Assembly: GCA_024707075.1 (NCBI GenBank)
Contig: JANQAK010000004.1
Location: forward strand, 124,001 to 188,000
Origin: Afipia sp.
Lineage (GTDB): Bacteria; Pseudomonadota; Alphaproteobacteria; Rhizobiales; Xanthobacteraceae
Direction: 5' to 3'
Length of the DNA stretch: 64,000 nt
The notes beneath the pieces were generated by a model that saw only the letters and a list, made by a program, of their open reading frames with translations, did not search any database and was not told where the DNA came from. Below are positions 17,224-25,057 of this stretch, piece by piece. The translations under genes were made by a program, and so were the position numbers. Numbering within the stretch: position 1 is the first letter of the stretch; each line of letters begins with the position of its first letter.

Positions 17224-18171
17224 CTACTTCAGCGCGGCATTCAGAAGATTGGCGAGCCGCACGGCCGCGAGAGCGGCTTGCTTGCGCGCAACCGCGCGCG
17301 CATTCGTCTCATAGTCGCGCGTGAGCAGAACGGACGTTTTGTCGAGCCCGATCGGCGGCGCATACACGAATTGCTTCGCAATCTCCGCGCTCTCTTGAAT
17401 CCAGGCATCCGGATCGGAGATCTGCGCCGACGTCTCGTTCACGGCGACGCTCCCAAGCCCGTCCTTGTTGTCCGCGTCGAACACAGCACCGAAGGAAGAT
17501 GTATAGCCGCCGAACATGCGGTCCCAATAGGCATGAAGAATGACGGTTTCGCCCGTCGCGGGGATCACGGACTCCGCGTTGCCGCCTGAATCTCCCTTCG
17601 GGATGGATTGGGTAAACCGCGAGACGGCATGAAGCGGCTGATGGGCGTCGCCGACAAGATGCAGAATCCAGGCAAGGTCATACGAGCGCACATCGTCGGA
17701 GGCGTTGGACGATGCTGGCAAGGCGGCAATCATCAGCTTGAGCTGGGTGACGAGATCGACGGGATCGGACGCTGGCCACGACGTTCCGTCGGGTGAGAAG
17801 TTGACGTCCTTGTAGTGCCAATAGGCATGCTGATAGTGGTCGGAATAGCCGATGTTCTGTCCGGCGGTCGGACTCGTGACGGCGTCGCGGGCGTATCCGT
17901 AAGGTTTGGTCTTGATGTCGTCGGCCCAGGTCGCCGCATGAATGAAGGCGTAGAGTTTCGCCGTCTTCTCGTCAGGCGCACCGGCAGTCCACTTTGGATA
18001 ATCCGTGTTGAGCTTCAGCAGCGCGTCCGCCTTGTCCTTCACGGTGTCATCCAGTTTTTTGTAGGCGAGGTAGGCGATCTGCATGTGGCCGGCGTCCCAC
18101 CAGGCGGCAGCGGGAGACGAGGCCACGGCTACGCAGACGGAAACAATGACGATCCGAATAAGCCAACGCAT
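17224..18171 (-). CDS. Secreted S1/P1-type nuclease
   Basis: A 315-residue S1/P1 nuclease. The signal peptide (residues 1-23) ends in AAA, and the predicted mature protein begins with Trp-Trp-Asp-Ala-Gly-His; the N-terminal Trp of this family is a zinc ligand. Further zinc-ligand motifs are visible: HAATWADD, DLAWILHLVGDAHQPLHAV, and the Asn/His region before AYWDRMF. These enzymes cut single-stranded DNA and RNA through three zinc ions and act outside the cytoplasm. The ATG at 18171 has an AGGCAGGA Shine-Dalgarno; upstream Met codons would lengthen the signal implausibly. Confidence 0.92.
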   Translation of the reverse strand: MRWLIRIVIVSVCVAVASSPAAAWWDAGHMQIAYLAYKKLDDTVKDKADALLKLNTDYPKWTAGAPDEKTAKLYAFIHAATWADDIKTKPYGYARDAVTSPTAGQNIGYSDHYQHAYWHYKDVNFSPDGTSWPASDPVDLVTQLKLMIAALPASSNASDDVRSYDLAWILHLVGDAHQPLHAVSRFTQSIPKGDSGGNAESVIPATGETVILHAYWDRMFGGYTSSFGAVFDADNKDGLGSVAVNETSAQISDPDAWIQESAEIAKQFVYAPPIGLDKTSVLLTRDYETNARAVARKQAALAAVRLANLLNAALK

Positions 18172-18263
18172 CGTCCTGCCTCTTCCATGTTGGGTGCGAG
18201 ACGCAAACTCTATTCCAAGAATGATGCAGAATTCGGACAGCACTCGGGCGGAGAGATTGCGCG

Positions 18264-18569
18264 TCAGCGGAAGTCTCTCGGGTTGGGCTTGCGCCAGTTC
18301 TTCAGCGGCTTCAGTTCCGGCAGGTTCGCCGGGCGTTCGGGATAGTGAAACTCCTCGCCCACGAGCCAGCGACCTTCGAACCTGTCCCAGAACAGGATGG
18401 CATCCATCTGTTGTGCGAATTCATGGACGCGCCAGGCTCCGCCATTGTGAATGATCTCGCCGGTCGGATTGAATGGCAGACTGTTGAGACGGCAGAGTGC
18501 GTCGATCTCGCCCCAGTGGGTGCGAAGATAAGCGTCCTCCAGCGCGACATGATAGGGGCGGCTCGGCTT
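18264..18569 (-). CDS. Hypothetical protein with no canonical start, in frame after the preceding TAG
   Basis: This frame begins directly after the TAG (18570-18572) of the next gene upstream and stays in the same frame for 101 codons. It looks strongly coding: a segment VALEDAYLRTHWGEIDALC, then FNPTGEIIHNGG, HEFAQQMDAILFWDRFEG and HYPERPANLPELKPLKNW. The first ATG lies only in the second half. It may be translated by readthrough, may use a rare start codon, or may be a 5'-truncated gene. The protein family is not recognised. If transcribed with the upstream gene it shares the LexA-type operator there. Confidence 0.5.
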   Translation of the reverse strand, partial: KPSRPYHVALEDAYLRTHWGEIDALCRLNSLPFNPTGEIIHNGGAWRVHEFAQQMDAILFWDRFEGRWLVGEEFHYPERPANLPELKPLKNWRKPNPRDFR

Positions 18570-18833
18570 CTACCGGTATCCGCCGCCGCCGCGCTGAAAG
18601 AATCCGCGACGCTGCTTCAGGAATTCGGGCAGGCGCGCGATCGCATTCGCAATCCGCCGCGCCTCGTCAAAGCTCAGTCCAAGTGCGCCCAGATGGTAAC
18701 ACGACGAAGCCTCGCGATGATGGATCCATGCGACCTTCGTTCCGTTGGCGTCGGTGACCACGAATGTCTCGGCGTTTTCCTCTTCAACCCGCCAGGGCGG
18801 CGTAAACCGGCGTTTTTCGTTGCTTGACTCCAT
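18570..18833 (-). CDS. Small hypothetical protein under a LexA-type box
   Basis: An 87-residue protein starting at the ATG at 18833. It has a compact domain with PPWRVEEENAETFVVTDANG and a helical LSFDEARRIANAIARLPEFL, then a Gly-rich tail. Similar small proteins are common in Bradyrhizobium relatives but have no known role. No Shine-Dalgarno precedes the ATG. A TTGACT -35 candidate (18864-18869) and a -10-like TTATTT (18841-18846) with 17-base spacing would put the transcript start at about the ATG, so a leaderless mRNA is likely. The GTTC-N7-GTTC box overlaps the -10. A TTG at 18869 is an unlikely earlier start. Confidence 0.6.
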   Translation of the reverse strand: MESSNEKRRFTPPWRVEEENAETFVVTDANGTKVAWIHHREASSCYHLGALGLSFDEARRIANAIARLPEFLKQRRGFFQRGGGGYR

Positions 18834-18835
18834 GA

Positions 18836-18850
18836 GAACAAAATAAGAAC
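18836..18850 (-). promoter_or_regulatory. LexA (SOS) box
   Basis: Exact match to the alphaproteobacterial LexA box GTTC-N7-GTTC, two bases before the ATG of the minus-strand gene at 18833 and 32 bases before the divergent plus-strand gene at 18883. It overlaps the presumed -10 element of the minus gene. Both directions could be repressed by LexA and induced by DNA damage. By chance alone about one such 8-base match is expected in 64 kb, so its position is the main support. Confidence 0.7.
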
Positions 18851-18882
18851 ATAGGCCAAGCAAAGTCAATCAGGAACTCGAA

Positions 18883-19086
18883 ATGTCAGAGGTGGCGGAA
18901 GCCGATTCCATGTCGGAATCGGAACGGCTCGACCTGGCCGTGGATCAGGCAATTGCGGCGCATGATGGCGATCCGCGACGCACGGTCCGGAGCCTGCTTC
19001 TGGTGCAGTGGCAGCTGGAGGCGAAGGTCTCGCAAGGCTTCATCAGGGGCGTCCGATACGGCCGCTTTCATTGTTACAACGGCTAG
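18883..19086 (+). CDS. Small hypothetical protein, first gene of the DUF5131-TcmP transcript
   Basis: A 67-residue acidic-then-basic protein (SESERLDLAVDQAIAAHDGD, then RTVRSLLLVQWQLEAKVS). The ATG has an AGGAA Shine-Dalgarno at 18872-18876. No domain was recognised. It is divergent from the gene at 18833 across the LexA-type box and lies 100 bases before the DUF5131 gene in the same direction, so it is probably SOS-controlled and cotranscribed. Confidence 0.6.
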   Translation: MSEVAEADSMSESERLDLAVDQAIAAHDGDPRRTVRSLLLVQWQLEAKVSQGFIRGVRYGRFHCYNG

Positions 19087-19186
19087 GTACTCGCGCCCGG
19101 CACCTTCCAACCCGATCTTAACGGTTAAGCGGGTATTGATTGTGATCGACAAACGACGTCATCGACAGCGCGATGTGGGAACGGTC

Positions 19187-19966
19187 ATGGCCGAGACGCA
19201 AATCGAATGGACCGACGCCACCTGGAATCCGGTTGCTGGCTGCTCCATTGTCAGCGCCGGCTGCACCAACTGCTACGCCATGGAAATGGCGCGGCGCCTT
19301 CAGGCAATGAATGTCCCGAAATATAAGAGACTGACGCGCCGTAGTGGAAAACGAACCGTCTGGAACGGCGTGGTCCGCGAAGACAAGGCGGCCCTGGACA
19401 TTCCGCTGCGCTGGAAGAAGCCGCGGAAAATCTTTGTCAACTCGATGTCTGACCTGTTTCACGACCGGGTGACCGACGCCTTCATCCTGAAAGTGTGGGC
19501 CGTCATGCGTGCCACACCCCATCATCATTATCAGATCCTGACCAAGCGTCCGGAGCGGATGGGAGCGCTGGTCCGCTCCAAGATCGGCGAAGTCCTGCCC
19601 AACGTGTGGCTCGGTACCAGCGTCGAGAATGCCGCCGTCACTGGCCGTATCGATCATTTGCGTACTGTCCCGGCGGCGATCCGTTTTATCTCATTTGAGC
19701 CGCTGATCGGCCCGGTGGGGGCGGTCGATCTCCGCGAGATCCATTGGGCCATCGTCGGCGGAGAGAGCGGAAGATCGGCCCGCCCGATCCGCGAGGAATG
19801 GATCGATGAAATCTTCGACCGGTGTGCGATGCACAACACCGCGTTCTTCTTCAAGCAGTGGGGGACATGGGGGAAAGACAACAAGCGCCGTTCCAAAAAG
19901 GCCAATGGGCGCGTATATCGCGATCAGGTCTGGGACGAAATGCCGAAGGCTTCGCTCGCGCTCTGA
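19187..19966 (+). CDS. DUF5131 (phage Gp37/Gp68) three-Cys-motif protein
   Basis: A 259-residue protein of the Gp37/Gp68-like DUF5131 family. The N-terminus has IEWTDATWNPVAGC followed by a Cys cluster (C19, C26, C29; C-x6-C-x2-C-Y), which resembles an iron-sulfur, radical-SAM-like site. The family blocks IFVNSMSDLFHD, ILTKRPERM, WLGTSVE, FISFEPLIGP and VGGESG follow. The biochemical activity is not established; the family occurs in phages and mobile islands and is typically paired with TcmP, as here. The ATG at 19187 gives the conserved N-terminus; longer frames upstream are not supported. Confidence 0.88.
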   Translation: MAETQIEWTDATWNPVAGCSIVSAGCTNCYAMEMARRLQAMNVPKYKRLTRRSGKRTVWNGVVREDKAALDIPLRWKKPRKIFVNSMSDLFHDRVTDAFILKVWAVMRATPHHHYQILTKRPERMGALVRSKIGEVLPNVWLGTSVENAAVTGRIDHLRTVPAAIRFISFEPLIGPVGAVDLREIHWAIVGGESGRSARPIREEWIDEIFDRCAMHNTAFFFKQWGTWGKDNKRRSKKANGRVYRDQVWDEMPKASLAL

Positions 19967-20005
19967 GAATGACGCCTCTGGATAGCAGGATTCATTCGGG
20001 GGCGA

Positions 20006-21271
20006 ATGTCGAAAAAGCCGTATTTATGGGTTACGGGCGCGGTTCTTGAGGAGCACTCAAGACGCAAGCATAAGGTCATCGCCGAATACGTCGCGCGCTA
20101 TCTGGCTGTGCGCTGCCAGCTTCCCCAGCAGTCCCGGTTTCGTCTTGCCATTGTCGATGGTTTTGCGGGCGGCGGCCGATACAAGTGCGGCAGCCCTGGG
20201 TCGCCGCTGATCTTCATCAACGAGCTTCGTGTCGCGACGGAGCAATTCAACATCAAGCGCCAGGCAGAGGGGATGTCGCCGCTCGACATCGAATGCCTGC
20301 TCATCCTGAACGACTTCGACAAAGAGACTGTCGAGTTGCTGAGAACGAATGCTGCTCCGCTGATTGCCGGAATCAAGGAGAGCGTGCCAAAGCTCCATCT
20401 TCGCATCGAGTACCGAAATCAGAAGTTCGACGAACTCTATCCCGAGGTGAAGCAGTTGCTGGAACGCGGTGGCTATCACAACGTCCTCTTCAACCTGGAC
20501 CAGTGCGGAACAGGCAGTGTTGAAATCAACACAATCAGCGACATCGTCGCGTCGTTCACATCGGTTGAAATCTTCTACACGTTCGGCATTCAGACGCTGC
20601 TGACGTTTTTGCATCAGACGGATCGGGCCGCACTGGCCAGGCAACTCGCACCGTTTGGCGTCAGTCCGGATGATCTGTCGCAGCTCGATGGTCTGATGAC
20701 CAAGGACGCCTGGCTTGGCGCAGCGGAACGCCTCGTGTTCGAGTCGTTTCGGCGTTGCGCGAACTATGTCAGTCCGTTTTCCATCCACAATCCTGACGGA
20801 TGGCGCTATTGGCTCATCCACTTCGCAAATTCAGTTCGCGCGCGTCAGGAATACAACAATATCCTGCATCAAAACAGCAGCGCCCAGGCCCATTTCGGCC
20901 GATCCGGTTTGCACATGCTGTCCTACGACCCAAGTGAAGCCGACAGCATGCTTTATGTGTTCGATGAAGCGGGACGGGCGGAAGCGAAAAAGCAGCTTCA
21001 CGATGATATTCCGCGGCTTATCACAAATTACGGCGATGCGCTTCTGGTTGGCGACTTTTACGCCAGCATCTACAACGCGACCCCGGCTCACATGCTCGAT
21101 ATCAATTCAGCGATCATCGAGAACCCGGATCTGGAGGTTATCACCGAACAAGGTGGCGGGGAGCGGCGCAAGGCCAACACGATCAGGACCAGCGACATCC
21201 TGCGCTTGAAACAGCAGCGCAGCTTCTTTCCCATCTTCTTTGATGATCAAAGCAAGAAAGGGAAGAAGTGA
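20006..21271 (+). CDS. tcmP: Three-Cys-motif partner protein TcmP
   Basis: A 421-residue TcmP-family protein, recognised from the N-terminal pattern W-x-T-G-A-V-L-E-E-H-S-x-x-K-H-x-x-I-A-E-Y, then LAIVDGFAGGGRY and GSPLIFINEL. These proteins are named for being the neighbours of the three-Cys DUF5131 family; FAGGG resembles a nucleotide- or SAM-binding loop of Rossmann methyltransferases. It starts 39 bases after the DUF5131 gene, on the same strand. The joint function is unknown; the LexA-type box upstream suggests a DNA-damage or phage-related role. Confidence 0.88.
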   Translation: MSKKPYLWVTGAVLEEHSRRKHKVIAEYVARYLAVRCQLPQQSRFRLAIVDGFAGGGRYKCGSPGSPLIFINELRVATEQFNIKRQAEGMSPLDIECLLILNDFDKETVELLRTNAAPLIAGIKESVPKLHLRIEYRNQKFDELYPEVKQLLERGGYHNVLFNLDQCGTGSVEINTISDIVASFTSVEIFYTFGIQTLLTFLHQTDRAALARQLAPFGVSPDDLSQLDGLMTKDAWLGAAERLVFESFRRCANYVSPFSIHNPDGWRYWLIHFANSVRARQEYNNILHQNSSAQAHFGRSGLHMLSYDPSEADSMLYVFDEAGRAEAKKQLHDDIPRLITNYGDALLVGDFYASIYNATPAHMLDINSAIIENPDLEVITEQGGGERRKANTIRTSDILRLKQQRSFFPIFFDDQSKKGKK

Positions 21272-21308
21272 CCCGTGCCATCGCGATCGCATGACGATTG
21301 GTACCTGA

Positions 21309-22091
21309 ATGAATGACAATCGAAATACGCTTGCCCTTATCGCAGCTGCGGCGGTGCTGGCGCTTGTCTTGGGGTTTTCTTATGGCGCAACCTTCAATGG
21401 CGGGTGCGAGCAAATCAAGGACGCTCCGTTCGGCTGCATCGAATGGTGGTTTTCCCGATATCAGACACTGTTGGCGATGTTTGGCGCGATTTTCGTTGCT
21501 TGGCTTAGCGTTCAGCCTGTTCTGAAGCAGCTCAAGCTGTCCTCGGTGCAGACCGCCGTCGCCTTGCAGCAGGTTCACGCAGACCGTGAAAAACGGCTGG
21601 AGAATTGGCTCAAGCCAGAATTGGCCGCGCTCGAAAAACTGTCCGAAGACCTGGCGCGTGGCTATTATGAACGTGAGGATGACCATGGGGTGCTTCCTCA
21701 CTGGGTATGGGATATGAACCAAACGGTCGACAGCACCCGCGATCGTTTAATTCGACGGCAGGACAGAAACTTCGGGCCTGCCGAGATAACAGGCGCCCGT
21801 CAAAACCTCATCGACATCCTCGGGCGGCTCAGCAAGTGCATGTCGGACTACAATGGGTCAGTCTATGCGGACGACCCGGAGTACGATCTCTCCGACGACG
21901 ACCGGGCGAAGATCGACGCAGCCGAGGACGCGGCGCAGAAGGATCTGCCGATTAGGATTGATGAAACGTCCGTAGCTATCAATAAATTCGGCGAGGTTGT
22001 GGCAAAGGACCTCCGAGAGTTACGTATGAGGCGCCGGTTCTACGATCAGATGCTGGCGAGCGCTGATCTTTCCAGGCCGGAGGTGGAATAA
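21309..22091 (+). CDS. Hypothetical membrane protein with two N-terminal helices and a helical tail
   Basis: A 260-residue protein with two hydrophobic segments (about residues 7-29 and 50-72) separated by a short Cys-containing loop (GCEQIKDAPFGC), followed by a long charged helical region (about 75-260) likely in the cytoplasm. No family was recognised. It lies 37 bases after tcmP on the same strand and is convergent with the GTPase operon, so it is probably the last gene of the SOS-type transcript. The topology resembles small membrane components of defence loci, but that is only an analogy. Confidence 0.65.
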   Translation: MNDNRNTLALIAAAAVLALVLGFSYGATFNGGCEQIKDAPFGCIEWWFSRYQTLLAMFGAIFVAWLSVQPVLKQLKLSSVQTAVALQQVHADREKRLENWLKPELAALEKLSEDLARGYYEREDDHGVLPHWVWDMNQTVDSTRDRLIRRQDRNFGPAEITGARQNLIDILGRLSKCMSDYNGSVYADDPEYDLSDDDRAKIDAAEDAAQKDLPIRIDETSVAINKFGEVVAKDLRELRMRRRFYDQMLASADLSRPEVE

Positions 22092-22200
22092 GCGCGCTGG
22101 GACGTTCGGCTTTTGGCTGCAAGACGCATGCAGGGTCGTCGCTCGAGGTGTGAACATAACCACCACATCGAACAAATATCTATTTTAACAAGGTGGATGG

Positions 22201-24213
22201 TTAGCCAGACACGCGTTTGAGATATCGGCGCCCAGCTCCTGTGTCCGGGACAGCGTCGACCAGACGGTCAAACAAACCGGCGTCGCTGGTTAAGCGTCGA
22301 AAACTTCGCGGATCGAGGTCGGCGCTCACATAGGCTCGCGCCACGGCGAGGCGAAGCCTGCGACACGTGTCCCATTGGTCCCACCAATATAGATTCGGCA
22401 GGAAGCGGGACAGGGCATCGAACGCATCATAAGGTAGCCGGGACGACCAGATATCGGCATGGACGCTCTCGAACGCCACCTCGAACAAAGGCTCGCAGCC
22501 TGGACTCGGTCGGGCCAAGGCCAATGCGAGGAGATAACTCAGTAGTCGCTGCCGTGCCGGGCCACGAACGTCGTCTTGGGCCCGACGCAGTGTTTCAGCC
22601 CAGACGGCAGGTGAGGCCCGCAAACCCGACGTCACGTTCGATCCAAGCCATCCGACGAGGACGCCAAGCTCAGTCGTCGTTGCAACCCGATTCAGGATGT
22701 GGGCCGCCAGGTCCGGGCTGCGCTGCCGTACAGCGTCCGGCCAAACGTGCGGCAGCAGTGGTTTCGAGTGAGCCTGCTCGGCAACCAACGCCCCGAAAAC
22801 CTGGTTCTCCGTCACTGAGAGAAACCGATCGGTAAAAGTCGCGGCCACATCGGCATTGTCAACACACAGAAGACGACCGAGGACTTTGCTGGCCAAATCT
22901 TCGCTGTCCGGTAACACGGTCAATAGGTCGAGGAGTTCGTCTGCAGGAAGAGTCCCGAGATCCGCGCTATCGAGCAAGGCCGGATTCTCCATAACCACGC
23001 GCTTGCGAACGACGGAATGATCGCGAGACAAGCCGATGAAGCTTGCCGGCTCCGCGGTCGCTGCGAGTGGTTTGAGTATCTTCTCAAAAGTTGCTTCGTC
23101 GCTGTTGGCGGCGCTTTCGGCCAAACCCAGCACGTCCGCGGCGCGGGCTGGCCACGAATCCACAAGCGCAGCAAAGGTCGCCTCAGGCACTGCAGGAAGC
23201 GCCTTCAAATCCGGATGCTCGACGACGTAGCGAAGGGCGTCGACGGCGCTGGCTGGCGGGAGAAGAGAATAGGGGCTCCGGCCGCAGGAAAGAAAATCAT
23301 CCTTGAGCAGCTTGCCGTCGTCAGGCTCCGGCAGCACCTCGGCGACGAGGCCAAGTGTTCGGTCAAATGTTCTTGCGTCAAATGCCGGCACCCGGGTCGT
23401 CAAGAAGAGTTGGGCAAGAAACCGATACTTCTCGCGGCCACGCCGCATGTCCGAGCCGTAGCGCCACAAGAACCGCCGATATGGTGTGACCTCGAGTGCG
23501 GTCAGATCGTCGACAGCCGCGTCTTCCCAGTCCGCGCGCGCGTCAGCGCTGCTGGTCCGCGCGGGAGGTGATGAAGCCAAGGCGTCACGCGTGATCCGCA
23601 GATCAAAACGCGCAGCCGATGGTTCATTGGCAGGTCCGGCGGTTCGGAATGAAAAAGCTCGCCTCAGCCGCGGCCATTGCTGGGACCACGCGGCAAAAAC
23701 AGCCGCGTCCAGCGGTTCACCCTGATCCATAACCACGCCACTTGCGCCCGGCGCGTAGAGCGCCCGGACCACGCTCAGGCCATTTTGGATTGAGAAAGGC
23801 GTCCTGACCGATGGTTCTGTTGGATCAATGGCGAGAGGCCCCGCATAGGATGAGTAGTTCGGCGAGACGCTGGGGCGAGTCAAAACAGAATTGAGAACGC
23901 CCAGATCGGGAAACCGGGCCATGTCCGCAAGAGCTATCAAGATCACATGGGTCCAGACGCATCCAGGGCGCGGCATTTCCGGTGCCGGCCAGGTCCGCAT
24001 CAGCGCATAGACCTTGGCGGCTGATAGCGGCAGCCCGGTCCAATAGCTGTCGAACTGGCTTCCACTCAGCCCGGGGACCAGGTCGCTATGCTGCAACAAC
24101 AGTGCTGCAGCATCATCCGGTAACTTATGCGAAGTCGACAGAAGACGATGCCCGTTGTCGTACCCGAACAAGCATTGGTGAAGCCTCACCGACGTATGGG
24201 GCTCAACCGCCAA
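22201..24213 (-). CDS. GTPase-associated protein 1 (GAP1)-like, large subunit of conflict system
   Basis: A 670-residue protein. The N-terminal ~150 residues carry the GAP1-N1 pattern: HQCLFGYDNGHRLLSTSHKL (residues 12-31), SDLVPG, an L-P-L...YAL-x-R-T-W region and RPGCVWTHVILI. The middle and C-terminal parts are alpha-helical, consistent with the GAP1 middle and C-terminal regions. GAP1 proteins are encoded with paired GTPases in predicted NTP-dependent conflict systems; their role is probably scaffolding or sensing. It overlaps the upstream double-GTPase gene by 11 bases and is the last gene of the operon. Family assignment is from memory of the motif. Confidence 0.75.
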   Translation of the reverse strand: MAVEPHTSVRLHQCLFGYDNGHRLLSTSHKLPDDAAALLLQHSDLVPGLSGSQFDSYWTGLPLSAAKVYALMRTWPAPEMPRPGCVWTHVILIALADMARFPDLGVLNSVLTRPSVSPNYSSYAGPLAIDPTEPSVRTPFSIQNGLSVVRALYAPGASGVVMDQGEPLDAAVFAAWSQQWPRLRRAFSFRTAGPANEPSAARFDLRITRDALASSPPARTSSADARADWEDAAVDDLTALEVTPYRRFLWRYGSDMRRGREKYRFLAQLFLTTRVPAFDARTFDRTLGLVAEVLPEPDDGKLLKDDFLSCGRSPYSLLPPASAVDALRYVVEHPDLKALPAVPEATFAALVDSWPARAADVLGLAESAANSDEATFEKILKPLAATAEPASFIGLSRDHSVVRKRVVMENPALLDSADLGTLPADELLDLLTVLPDSEDLASKVLGRLLCVDNADVAATFTDRFLSVTENQVFGALVAEQAHSKPLLPHVWPDAVRQRSPDLAAHILNRVATTTELGVLVGWLGSNVTSGLRASPAVWAETLRRAQDDVRGPARQRLLSYLLALALARPSPGCEPLFEVAFESVHADIWSSRLPYDAFDALSRFLPNLYWWDQWDTCRRLRLAVARAYVSADLDPRSFRRLTSDAGLFDRLVDAVPDTGAGRRYLKRVSG

Positions 24214-25057
24214 CTTCTTGATCTCCTGTCAGCCACAACAGTGGCGCCGTAATATCGTGGGCATCAGCTTCCGGACCGACGCACTCGATTCGGTGGCTTG
24301 GAGTCTGCTGTAACAGCGTGGTGCGTTGTGCGCCCGTCACATCGCCGCCCTGGGCGGAAACGCCGTAGACCCGCACATCGAAGCTCTCGGGATTGTTGAG
24401 AAGAAACTGATGCAGCAACGGAAGCTCGCGCTTCAGCCATTGTTCCGGCGATGGCTTTGGCTCCATGACGACATCCCAGGCCGATACGACCACTACCAAA
24501 CGACGCTGACGTCGCGCAAAAGGTGGCCGGAGCAGGAACTGTAGCAAATCAACCAACCGCACCTGCTCTGGTACGACGTCGGCAGTCCAATCCTTCTCGA
24601 TCGGCGTCTCACCTTGCTCGCCGGAATCCGCAAGGGCGGGCTGTATGTCCGCGAGAGTCAGGCCGTCGTTTGGACGGTTTGCGTTGACAAACAGGAGGAT
24701 CCCGCCAGCGTCGGAAAATCCCTGGACATAGTCCGGCGTGCAGGTTCGCGTCGCGAACTGCTGCTTGAACGACTCCCCTGACAGATCTGGAAACCGCAAG
24801 ATGACCTTTGTCCCGTTCGCGGGGACATGGCTGTGAATGACGATTTGCTTTTCGTCCTGCATCGAGGTCCGTGGCACTTCCTCGCAGCGGCGCCATGCCT
24901 CCACGATTCTGTTCAGGTACTCGTTGTCGCCAACAAGTTTGTCGAGAACGAGCTTGGTCTGGACCTCACCGGCGTCAAGCACATGCCACAGCGCTGCGAG
25001 ATAAGTGGTCTTACCCGACCCTGGAAGGCCCAAAATCGAATGATACTGGTCATTCAT
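24203..25057 (-). CDS. Double-GTPase 1-like P-loop protein
   Basis: A 284-residue P-loop NTPase. Walker A GLPGSGKT is at residues 10-17 and the switch-II-like DLSGE at 91-95, with VVVSAWD where the NKxD base-recognition motif is usually found. This combination fits the double-GTPase-1 family that accompanies GAP1. The protein probably acts as a regulated switch with the second GTPase encoded immediately upstream; the genes overlap by four bases (ATGA at 25054-25057). The substitution at the G4 motif leaves nucleotide specificity uncertain. Confidence 0.72.
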   Translation of the reverse strand: MNDQYHSILGLPGSGKTTYLAALWHVLDAGEVQTKLVLDKLVGDNEYLNRIVEAWRRCEEVPRTSMQDEKQIVIHSHVPANGTKVILRFPDLSGESFKQQFATRTCTPDYVQGFSDAGGILLFVNANRPNDGLTLADIQPALADSGEQGETPIEKDWTADVVPEQVRLVDLLQFLLRPPFARRQRRLVVVVSAWDVVMEPKPSPEQWLKRELPLLHQFLLNNPESFDVRVYGVSAQGGDVTGAQRTTLLQQTPSHRIECVGPEADAHDITAPLLWLTGDQEVGG

